Shown: positions 17,784 to 25,004 of the stretch, piece by piece
Position numbering within the stretch: the first letter of the stretch is position 1
How the letters are laid out: every line of letters starts with the position of its first letter
From: Phycisphaera sp.
Lineage (GTDB): Bacteria > Planctomycetota > Phycisphaerae > Phycisphaerales > UBA1924
DNA: 64,000 bases
Reading direction: 5' to 3'
Assembly: GCA_025916675.1 (NCBI GenBank)
Contig: CP098402.1
Span: 119,205 to 183,204 of the forward strand
Translations under genes and position numbers: made by a program
The notes under the pieces: model-generated
The model's database searches: none
The model's input: only the letters and a program-made list of their open reading frames with translations
Told to the model about the DNA's origin: nothing

Positions 17784-19022
17784 ATGTTGAAGTCACACAA
17801 TCAGACCATCTTCGAGACACTTGGGCGAAACCCAATCCATCCCTTTCCCGCGCGAATGGCTCCGGGTATCGCCCTTGATGCGCTGGGCGAGAGCCAAACT
17901 CCGCTCCGGGTGCTTGATCCTATGGCGGGGTCGGGCACGGTTCTGGCCGTCGCGCGATCGAAGGGGCATAGGGCAATCGGTATGGACCTTGACCCCCTTG
18001 CCGTCTTGCTATCTGGGGTTTGGACTCGAACGGTTGATCCGCACCGCGTGAACCAGAAGGCGACGGAGGTCTTGGCTCGCGCGAAGCACGCCTGTCGCAC
18101 GCTATCCTCCGGTTCGGCCTACCCAACAGGCAGCGATAGCGAGACCCGCAAGTTTATCCGCTATTGGTTCGACGACTACGCGCGCGTCCAGCTAGCGGCC
18201 CTCTCTATTGCAATCAGTCGTGTCCGTGATGAGACGACTCGTGACGTCCTCTGGTGCGGCTTCTCGCGCCTCATCATTACCAAGAGTGCGGGCGCTTCGC
18301 TGGCGATGGATCTGTCGCATAGTCGGCCTCACAAAAAGTTTGCGACAGCACCGGTCAAACCCTTCAACCGGTTCATCGCAGCAGTCGACGCCGTAATCTC
18401 AAACTGCCCGAAGTCTGGTTCTGGCCGAATTGGACCGAGGGCCGTTGTCAAGCACGGCGACGCACGGAAATTACAGATTGAGTCAAAGTCGATCGATCTG
18501 GTATTGACATCGCCGCCGTATCTCAACGCCATTGACTACATGCGATGCAGCAAGTTCTCACTTGTATGGATGGGCTACAACGTTGACGAGTTGCGAATGA
18601 TTCGCGGTGATAGTGTTGGCGCTGAAGCATCATCCCAGGTAGCTATGGCATCGCCGTGGGTTCAGTCGCTCATCATGCAGTTGGGACTAAAGTCAAAGCT
18701 CTCAAGCCGCGATTCGGGACTGCTGTCACGCTACGTCCTCGACATGGGCGGCGCTTTGTCCGAGGTATCTCGCGTATTAAGAGCGGACGGGCGCGCGGTG
18801 TATGTGGTCGGCGACTCGACCGTGCGGGGGACATTCGTACGCAACTCGGCCATCGTGGAAGCCGTGGCGCAAATGCACGGGCTCGTCCTTGACGACAAGA
18901 AGTCTCGGGCCTTGCCTGCCAACCGCCGGTATCTGCCACCACCTAAGAAGGGCGCGGATTCCGCGATCGAGGGGCGGATGCGGCGCGAAGTGGTCTTGGC
19001 ATTCTCGAAGCCCATCGCGTGA
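17784..19022 (+). CDS. SAM-dependent DNA methyltransferase (SPPY type)
   Basis: A 412-residue amino-group DNA methylase. The order is a motif X-like IHPFPARMAP, motif I LDPMAGSGTVLAVARSKG (about 43-60), an acidic motif II in GMDLDP, and the catalytic motif IV LVLTSPPYLNAIDY (about residue 242). A conserved segment KFSLVWMGY follows. The SPPY form and motif order fit N6-adenine or N4-cytosine enzymes. No separate specificity subunit gene is nearby. It follows the GHKL ATPase gene on the same strand, shares its lower GC, and would protect host DNA if that protein is the restriction partner. Confidence 0.87.
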   Translation: MLKSHNQTIFETLGRNPIHPFPARMAPGIALDALGESQTPLRVLDPMAGSGTVLAVARSKGHRAIGMDLDPLAVLLSGVWTRTVDPHRVNQKATEVLARAKHACRTLSSGSAYPTGSDSETRKFIRYWFDDYARVQLAALSIAISRVRDETTRDVLWCGFSRLIITKSAGASLAMDLSHSRPHKKFATAPVKPFNRFIAAVDAVISNCPKSGSGRIGPRAVVKHGDARKLQIESKSIDLVLTSPPYLNAIDYMRCSKFSLVWMGYNVDELRMIRGDSVGAEASSQVAMASPWVQSLIMQLGLKSKLSSRDSGLLSRYVLDMGGALSEVSRVLRADGRAVYVVGDSTVRGTFVRNSAIVEAVAQMHGLVLDDKKSRALPANRRYLPPPKKGADSAIEGRMRREVVLAFSKPIA

Positions 19023-19361
19023 TGCATTGCGTCCAACCCCCGCGACCGCTCCCTGACTAATCTGAAGACCCCCTCAGTCTCGGAAGACCTCGACAGCTCC
19101 CCCGCTGGGAGCGGGGGAGCGGGTCAGACGCCCCCGCCCTCACCCATCCTCCTCCGCCTCCTCCGGCGGAATCGCCCGCACATCCGAACCCGCCGCAAAG
19201 TTTCTTTTTCAAAAAAATCTTGCCTCCGACTGAAGTCGCCCCCCGATCCCCCCGATGCAATCCTCGACAGCCGCCGCTTGCCCGCCGGAAGGTCCCGCGG
19301 GCGCGGCGGGCACCGAGGGCGTCGCGATTCGTGCTGGCGTCCACCGATCAGGGACGATCCA
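19023..19361. other. Intergenic region after the defence-like locus
   Basis: Holds the right arm of the 30-bp inverted repeat, a GC-rich palindromic block (19101-19135 and around 19150-19170), and an A/T-rich TTTCTTTTTCAAAAAAATCTT stretch near 19200-19220. No gene is supported; open frames here are compositional. Confidence 0.6.
19065..19094. repeat. Right arm of the perfect 30-bp inverted repeat
   Basis: Exact reverse complement of 14689-14718. It begins 42 bp after the methyltransferase stop. The second shared 15-bp block lies outward at 19101-19115. Confidence 0.85.
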
Positions 19362-20057
19362 ATGCCCAGAAAACCGATCAAGGACGCCGAACTCCTCCAG
19401 TACGCCGCCAACCTCTTCGCCGTGTGGAGCGGCGGGCAGGGCACGCCGCCCGACATCGGCCTGAGCGCCGAGCAGGTTGCCAGCCTGGGCACGAGCCTCA
19501 CGAGTGCTCAGGACGCCAAGACCAGCCAGACGACCAGCGCCAGCGCCGCGAAAGCGGCGAGCACCGGCAAGCGCAACGCCTTCGCCGGCCTGCGCACCAA
19601 GCTGGGCGGGCTCATCGACATCGTCGAGGGCTACGCCAAGGAGAGCGGCGACCCGGACGTGTACCAGCGGGCCCACATCGACCCGCCCGCCCCGCCGACG
19701 CCGCGCAGCGACGCGCCCCAGCCCGAGGACGTGAGCACCCGCGTGCGCACCGACGGCACCATCGAGGTCGCCTTCACCGTCACCACCGGCGGCGGCGCGA
19801 CCTTCGACGTGCAGCGGCAGACCGTGCTGCTGAGCGGCGAGTTCGGCTCGTGGACGCCGTTGGCCACCATCGGCAAGAAGAGCTTCATCGACGAGGCCGT
19901 GCCGGTGGGCCTGCGGCAGGTCCTCTACCGCGTGCGCACGACGCTGAGCAACGGTGTGGCCAGCGAGTGGAGCGAGCCCTCGGTGACCAACTTCGGCAAC
20001 CAGGGCAGCGCGGGCGGGCCCATGGCCGCCGGGGCGATCGAGACCGAGGCCGCCTGA
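19362..20057 (+). CDS. Hypothetical protein with a C-terminal beta-sandwich-like region
   Basis: 231 residues with no signal peptide. The N-terminal half is helical and Ala/Ser/Thr/Lys-rich (MPRKPIKDAELLQYAANLFA ... SQTTSASAAKAA). After a Pro-rich linker, residues about 125-220 look like a fibronectin-III-type fold (VSTRVRTDGTIEVAFTV ... QVLYRVRTTLSNGVASEWSE). The ATG at 19362 gives the coherent N-terminus; an earlier in-frame start would add a basic, repeat-like stretch. Followed by a strong hairpin. Function unknown. Confidence 0.65.
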   Translation: MPRKPIKDAELLQYAANLFAVWSGGQGTPPDIGLSAEQVASLGTSLTSAQDAKTSQTTSASAAKAASTGKRNAFAGLRTKLGGLIDIVEGYAKESGDPDVYQRAHIDPPAPPTPRSDAPQPEDVSTRVRTDGTIEVAFTVTTGGGATFDVQRQTVLLSGEFGSWTPLATIGKKSFIDEAVPVGLRQVLYRVRTTLSNGVASEWSEPSVTNFGNQGSAGGPMAAGAIETEAA

Positions 20058-20080
20058 GCCCCCAACACGATTGGTGTGCC

Positions 20081-20118
20081 GAACGCCCGCGCGGGGCCCG
20101 ATGCCCGCGCGGGCGTTC
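20081..20118. terminator. Perfect 15-bp stem hairpin
   Basis: GAACGCCCGCGCGGG and its exact complement, with an 8-base loop, after the gene ending at 20057. There is no T-run on either side, so termination would depend on other factors or the hairpin only protects the mRNA end. Confidence 0.55.
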
Positions 20119-20234
20119 TCGCGCGCTCGCGAGAAACTCATTGGGATGAACGACGCTTCACGCGGCAAAGCCGGGAAACCGTCGGAGCTATCATGCGTGT
20201 TCGTCCGGAACGCACCCACCCCCAGTGAGCCACC

Positions 20235-21038
20235 ATGAAACTCTCGATCGCCCTCGTGCAACTGAACGTCATCCCCAACGACCCGCCGGCGAATCTTGCC
20301 AATATGGCCGAGTTCGTCGCGAAGGCGGCCAAGGCCGGCGCCCAATTGGTTGTCTTCCCCGAAGACGCCGTCACCGGGCCGCTCGAGGGCCAGACGCTGT
20401 ACGTGCAGCACGCTCCGGAGTATCTCGCGTATTTCCAGGCGTTGGCGGTCAAGCACCAGATCGACATCGTGCCCGGCTCGTGGTCGGTCACCGAGGCGGG
20501 CGCGGTCGGGCCGGTGCTCTGCAACGCGGCGCACTACATCAACGCCGATGGCTCGGTCGCGGGGGTGTACAGGAAGGTGAACCTGTGGGAAACCGAGAAG
20601 GCGACGCTCGCCCCGGGGCTGGCCGTCTCGGTGTTCCCGACGGCCCACGGCATGGTGGGCCTGACGATCTGCTGGGACATCGCGTTCCCCGAGATGTTCA
20701 CCGAGATGTCGCGGTTGGGGGCCGAGCTCGTCGTGTCGCCAACATACTGGTCGCTGTCTCGGCGGGCGGAACAGAGCCGGGGCGTGGCAAAAGATGAAAT
20801 CGAACTCATAGATTCGCTGTGTGTGGCGAGGTCGTTCGAGAACGACATAGTCTTCGCGTACTGCAACGCGGCCGGCTTGGTCGGAGACGAAAAGGCCGAC
20901 GGCGTGCTGAGCGGTCGGAGCCAGGTCACGCACCCGCACGAGAAGGTGCTGTGCAAGGCCAAGGGGAACACCGAAGAGATGCTCACGGCGTCCTTCACCC
21001 ATACCCGGGCCACCGCCGCGATGCCGCAGGGCGGGTGA
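20235..21038 (+). CDS. Carbon-nitrogen hydrolase (nitrilase superfamily)
   Basis: A 267-residue amidase-type enzyme with the complete nitrilase catalytic set: Glu43 in VVFPEDAV, Lys114 in VYRKVNLW, and Cys146 in LTICWDIAFPE. The reaction would be hydrolysis of an amide or related C-N bond, but the substrate cannot be predicted. The ATG is at 20235. It is followed after 42 bp by a DUF892 gene on the same strand. Confidence 0.88.
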   Translation: MKLSIALVQLNVIPNDPPANLANMAEFVAKAAKAGAQLVVFPEDAVTGPLEGQTLYVQHAPEYLAYFQALAVKHQIDIVPGSWSVTEAGAVGPVLCNAAHYINADGSVAGVYRKVNLWETEKATLAPGLAVSVFPTAHGMVGLTICWDIAFPEMFTEMSRLGAELVVSPTYWSLSRRAEQSRGVAKDEIELIDSLCVARSFENDIVFAYCNAAGLVGDEKADGVLSGRSQVTHPHEKVLCKAKGNTEEMLTASFTHTRATAAMPQGG

Positions 21039-21080
21039 ACGCACGCGCCCCACGAATTTCTTACCAAGGGAGATACAGCT

Positions 21081-21575
21081 ATGAAGATCGACAGCCTCGA
21101 GAAGCTCTACGTCCACGAGCTCAAGGACCTGCACAGCGCCGAGAGCCAGATCCTCGACGCCTTGCCCAAGATGATCAGCGCCGCCAGCGATGATGAGCTC
21201 AAGAAGGCGCTCGAGAGCCACCGCAAGGAGACGCAGGAGCACCTGGCGCGCATCGAGCGGTTGTTCCAGAACCTCGACTTCGAGCCCGGCGGCCACAAGT
21301 GCAAGGGCATCGAGGGCCTGATCAAGGAAGGCGAGGACGTGCTGGCCGAGACCGAGGACGACGCCGTGCGCAACGCCGCGATCGTCGCCGCCTGCCAGCG
21401 CGTGGAGCACTACGAGATGGCCGCCTACGGCGTGGCCCGCGCGTTCGCCAGCAAGCTCGGCCGGCACGACGACGCCGAGGTGCTGACGACGACACTGGAA
21501 GAGGAAGGCCACGCCGACCGCACGCTGACCCAGATCGCCGAGCAACGCCTCAACTTCGCGGTCCGCACCGCGTAG
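21081..21575 (+). CDS. DUF892 / YciF-like ferritin-fold protein
   Basis: 164 residues, all helical, of the YciE/YciF (DUF892) family, a four-helix bundle related to ferritins and often stress-induced. Typical segments are LEKLYVHELKDLHSAESQIL, HRKETQEHLARIERLF, CQRVEHYEMAAYGVARAFA and TLEEEGHADRTLTQIA. These carry the Glu/His pairs expected of a di-metal centre. It is preceded by AAGGGAG, a good ribosome binding site. The 4-bp gap to convergent tatD leaves little room for a terminator. Confidence 0.9.
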   Translation: MKIDSLEKLYVHELKDLHSAESQILDALPKMISAASDDELKKALESHRKETQEHLARIERLFQNLDFEPGGHKCKGIEGLIKEGEDVLAETEDDAVRNAAIVAACQRVEHYEMAAYGVARAFASKLGRHDDAEVLTTTLEEEGHADRTLTQIAEQRLNFAVRTA

Positions 21576-21578
21576 CGC

Positions 21579-22394
21579 TCAGGTATTGCTCGGGATGCGA
21601 ATCCCGAAGAACCGCTCCGCGTTCGCGTCGGTTGCTCGCTCGAAATCCTCGTACGACTCACCCCGCGCCCCGGCGATGATCTTGGCGGTCAGCGAGACCA
21701 TCCAAGGCCGGCACGGCCGCTGCCCACGCACGCGCTGGGGGCTCAGGTAGGGAGCGTCGGTCTCGACCATGAGGCGGTCCGCCGGCGTCAGCACGGCGGC
21801 CTCGAGCACCTCCTTCGCGTTGTTGTACGTCGCCACGCCGGTATAGCTGATCATGGCACCGAAGTCGAGGACTTGTTTGGCCTCGGCCGGGCCGGCCGTG
21901 AAGCAGTGGAACACGAAGCGTTCGCCGGGTATGCCGCTGTCTTTCAGGATCGGGATGAGGTCGTCGAACGCCTCGCGGCAGTGGACGACGATGGGCTTGT
22001 TCGCGCCGGGCCTGGCCGTGCCCTTCTTCGGGGTGTCGATCTCGCGGATGAGGGCGAGTTGGTCGCGGAGCACGGGCTCCTGCTGGGCTCGCGTCGGCTC
22101 GTTGTAGTGGTTGTCAAGCCCGAGCTCGCCCCAGGCCACGCACCGCTCGTGGGCGATGCAGGTCCGCAGCGGCGTGGCGTCGAACGGTCCCTGGTCGGCG
22201 TACAGCGGGTGGATGCCCGCGCTGCTCCAGACGTTGGGGTAGGTCGTGGCGAGCCGGAGGCAGTCCAGCGCGTTGATTGGCGTGGTGCTGATGGTGATGC
22301 AGCCGGATACGCCGTGGCGGGCGGCCTCGGCCAGTTCCTCGGGCACGCGGCTCTCGAAGTCGGGGAACGTCAGGTGGCAGTGGGTGTCGATCAC
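21579..22394 (-). CDS. tatD: TatD-family metal-dependent DNase
   Basis: A 271-residue TIM-barrel hydrolase. The N-terminal HxH is in VIDTHCHLTFPD, followed by the ISTTP loop, SAGIHPLYAD, WGELGLDNHYNEPTRAQQEP, PIVVHCREAFDDLI, FHCFTAG and a C-terminal VETDAPYLSPQ, all family metal-site segments. The GTG at 22394 is taken as start because the open frame upstream runs through a tandem GAGCGCCAGCGT duplication and has no family homology. The family acts as a 3'-5' nuclease or deacylase; the substrate is not known here. Confidence 0.9.
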   Translation of the reverse strand: MIDTHCHLTFPDFESRVPEELAEAARHGVSGCITISTTPINALDCLRLATTYPNVWSSAGIHPLYADQGPFDATPLRTCIAHERCVAWGELGLDNHYNEPTRAQQEPVLRDQLALIREIDTPKKGTARPGANKPIVVHCREAFDDLIPILKDSGIPGERFVFHCFTAGPAEAKQVLDFGAMISYTGVATYNNAKEVLEAAVLTPADRLMVETDAPYLSPQRVRGQRPCRPWMVSLTAKIIAGARGESYEDFERATDANAERFFGIRIPSNT

Positions 22395-22402
22395 GGGCAA
22401 CC

Positions 22403-22444
22403 GTAGAGCGCCAGCGTTCCCGACAGAGCGCCAGCGTGCCCGAC
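22403..22444. repeat. 20-bp imperfect tandem duplication
   Basis: AGAGCGCCAGCGTTCCCGAC is immediately followed by AGAGCGCCAGCGTGCCCGAC, one base different. It occupies most of the spacer between divergent tatD and the transglutaminase gene. Confidence 0.75.
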
Positions 22445-22475
22445 AACCCACGCCGGGTGCCACTACGATTGGGCG

Positions 22476-23903
22476 ATGCGACGCTTTGTTGCCATCCTGG
22501 GCGTGCTGCTGTGCGTGGCGACCGTGCTGGCGGACACCCGCTGGTACGTCGTCGAGCTCCAGGGCCAGCCCGCCGGCTGGATGACCATCGAGCGGCGCGA
22601 GGCGGGCGAGACCGTGACTACCATCACCGCGATGCGCGTGGCGGTGGGGCGGCAGGGCTCGGTCGTCGTGACGGCCTTCACCAGCGAGGTCGTCGAGCGC
22701 CGGGGCGGCAACGTGCTGTCGATGCGCCGCTCGATCGAGGGCGTCGAAGACGACGAGGCGGCATGGCGATTTGATGGCAAGGACGTCACGCTCGAACGCG
22801 ACGGCCAGAACCAGACACTGCCATCACCCCAGGGTGTCTATGTCGGCCCCGACGCCGAGCGGGCGTACCTGGCCCGGCACATCGCCGAGGGCGACAAGAG
22901 CATCAGCACGCGTGTGCTGGACCCGCTCAGCGGCCTCGACCCCGTGCCCACCCTGCGCAAGCGCATCGGCGAAGAAGCCGTCGACGGGCTCGAGACGGTC
23001 CGCTTCGAGACCCGCCGCGGCGACGAGCAGCGCGTGGTCGACGAGTGGATCGACGCCCACGGCGACCTGGTGCGTGCCCGGACCTCGATCGGCGCGGTGG
23101 TGCAGGAGATCCGCCTGAGCGATGAGGCGGCCGCACGCCGGGCGCTGGCCAAGCCACCCGACCTGATCGACGCGACCCGCGTCTCGGCTTCTCGTGCGAT
23201 CCGGGGCTACCAGCGGCTGCGTTCGGCGGCATTCGTTCTTCGAGGCAATGCCGATACGCCCTCGCTCACGACCGGGCCGCAGACCGCCGAGCGGATCGAT
23301 GATGACGCGGTGCGGGTCACCGTCGAATTGGGCGAGACCGGCCACACCGTGGAACTGACCGATGAGGAGCACGAGGCGCTGCTCGCCGCCACCGATCTGT
23401 TGGAAGTCGGGGACGAGCTCGTGATACAACTGGCCGAGCGTGCCACGAGGAGCCTGCCGCCGGCCGCGACACCCGGGGCAAAGGCCGAAACCTTGCGGGC
23501 CTTCGTGCATCGGTACATCAACCGAAAGAACCTGGACATTGCGTTGGCCAGCGCCGCGACCGTCGCTCGCGATCGTGAGGGCGATTGCACCGAGCATGCC
23601 ACATTGCTGGCGGCGTTGCTGCGTGTTGAACGGATCCCATCAAAGCTCGTCGCGGGCCTGAGCTATGAGGCCGGCAGTCGGAACGCCCCGCCAGCGTTCG
23701 TGTACCACGTGTGGACGCAGGCGTTGATCGAGGGAGAGGAAGGCTCGCACTGGGTCGACCTCGACGCCACGCATCGCCTCCGCCCGCGACACGTAACGCA
23801 GATCGCGCTCTCGATCTCCGATGGCTCGAACGCCAACGACCTGTGGCAGGGCCTGGCTCCAACCCTCGGCACGATCTCGATCGAGGTGGAGGCGACCCGT
23901 TGA
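22476..23903 (+). CDS. Exported transglutaminase-like domain protein
   Basis: A 475-residue protein with an N-terminal signal peptide (MRRFVAILGVLLCVATVLAD). Most of it is beta-rich and unassigned. The C-terminal part (about 335-450) has a transglutaminase-like core with the triad: Cys in DREGDCTEHATLLAALL, His in FVYHVWTQ and Asp in WVDLDATHR. Such domains act as periplasmic peptidases or cross-linkers. Its stop overlaps the TTG start of the following gene (TTGA), so the two are coupled. Confidence 0.82.
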   Translation: MRRFVAILGVLLCVATVLADTRWYVVELQGQPAGWMTIERREAGETVTTITAMRVAVGRQGSVVVTAFTSEVVERRGGNVLSMRRSIEGVEDDEAAWRFDGKDVTLERDGQNQTLPSPQGVYVGPDAERAYLARHIAEGDKSISTRVLDPLSGLDPVPTLRKRIGEEAVDGLETVRFETRRGDEQRVVDEWIDAHGDLVRARTSIGAVVQEIRLSDEAAARRALAKPPDLIDATRVSASRAIRGYQRLRSAAFVLRGNADTPSLTTGPQTAERIDDDAVRVTVELGETGHTVELTDEEHEALLAATDLLEVGDELVIQLAERATRSLPPAATPGAKAETLRAFVHRYINRKNLDIALASAATVARDREGDCTEHATLLAALLRVERIPSKLVAGLSYEAGSRNAPPAFVYHVWTQALIEGEEGSHWVDLDATHRLRPRHVTQIALSISDGSNANDLWQGLAPTLGTISIEVEATR

Positions 23904-24865
23904 GTGAGAGCCTCCCCGCGCCGCGCTTGCCCGCCCGCAAGGACACCGGGCACAAGGGCGTTTTCGGCCGCGTCGCCGTCGTGGGCGGCTGCGCGCTGGC
24001 CGAGAGCCGGATGATCGGTGCCCCCGCGCTCACGGCGCGAGCCGCCGGTCGTGCCGGGGCCGGCCTCGTGCGGCTGCTGTGCCCCGAGGGTGTGCTCAAC
24101 GAGGCGTTGACGCTGGCCGACCACTGCACGGGAAAGGCACTCCCGACGAACACCGATGGCTCGATCATCGCCAGCGACGCCGTCGCCGTGCTCGACGAAG
24201 AACTCGAGGACGCCGGCGTTGTGGTGATCGGCCCGGGTCTTGGTCGCGGGCCGGGTCCAGCGGCCCTGGCGCTCCGCGCCGTCCAGCAACAGCTCACGCC
24301 CGTGGTCGTGGACGCCGACGCGCTCAACGAGCTGAGCGAGACGACGCAGCTCGCCCTCGATTTCCACGCCCCGGCCGTCGTCACGCCCCACCCCGGTGAA
24401 TTCGCGCGACTGGCAAAGGCGTTGGGCATGAAAACCGACGCGACCGACGACGCCAAGCGCCCCCGGGCCGCCGAGCAACTTGCCCAGCGATTGGGGTGCG
24501 TGGTCGTGCTCAAGGGTGCCCGCACCGTCGTGAGCGACGGCATCCAGACCTGGGGCGATGGCACCGCCGACTCTGCCCTTGCAACCGGCGGCACGGGCGA
24601 TGTGCTGGCCGGCCTCATCGGCGGCTTCATCGCCCAGCACGCCCGTCCCGTCACGCACGAACTCGCCCGCTCGAAGCTGGGTGATCGCGCGAGGCTGATG
24701 CCCGAAGACGGCCACCTCACGCTCTTCGAGATCTCCCGCTGCGCCGTGGTCGCCCATGCCCACGCCGCCAGGCTCTGGCGCGAGAAGCACCACGCAGACG
24801 CGGGGCTCACGCCCGGCGAGCTGGCCGACGAGTTGCCCGAGGCGGTTACGGCGTTGCGGGGATAG
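23900..24865 (+). CDS. nnrD: ADP-dependent NAD(P)H-hydrate dehydratase
   Basis: A 321-residue YjeF C-terminal-type enzyme that dehydrates the damaged cofactor NAD(P)HX using ADP or ATP. Ribokinase-fold motifs are FGRVAVVGG, VVIGPGLGRGPG, VVDADALN, VTPHPGEFARL, VVLKGARTVV and the nucleotide motif TGGTGDVLAGLIGGF. The N-terminal epimerase domain is absent, so it is the stand-alone dehydratase. The TTG start at 23900 overlaps the upstream stop and has GGAGGCG 6-7 bases before it; no ATG fits the family start. Confidence 0.9.
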   Translation: MSESLPAPRLPARKDTGHKGVFGRVAVVGGCALAESRMIGAPALTARAAGRAGAGLVRLLCPEGVLNEALTLADHCTGKALPTNTDGSIIASDAVAVLDEELEDAGVVVIGPGLGRGPGPAALALRAVQQQLTPVVVDADALNELSETTQLALDFHAPAVVTPHPGEFARLAKALGMKTDATDDAKRPRAAEQLAQRLGCVVVLKGARTVVSDGIQTWGDGTADSALATGGTGDVLAGLIGGFIAQHARPVTHELARSKLGDRARLMPEDGHLTLFEISRCAVVAHAHAARLWREKHHADAGLTPGELADELPEAVTALRG

Positions 24866-25004
24866 GGGCTTGCTGCTGTTGCTGCGGCGGAAAGCGCGGG
24901 TTCGCCTGCGCGTGCTTCCAGCGGGCGTACACGATGAAGCCAACCAGGATCAGCCCGATCCCGAAGCCCGTGAAGTAGGTCTTGAACTTCTCTTTGGTCT
25001 TCAT
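24846..25004 (-). CDS. 52-residue membrane protein coupled to uvrB
   Basis: Starts MKTKEKFKTYFTGFGIGL, followed by a single hydrophobic span (about residues 11-27) and a Pro/Gln-rich tail with five consecutive Gln. Its ATG overlaps the uvrB TGA by 4 bp (ATGA, at 25001-25004), so it would be translated by coupling after UvrB. Its end overlaps the convergent nnrD by 20 bp. No family is recognised. The coherent topology and coupling support a real gene. Confidence 0.6.
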   Translation of the reverse strand: MKTKEKFKTYFTGFGIGLILVGFIVYARWKHAQANPRFPPQQQQQAPIPATP

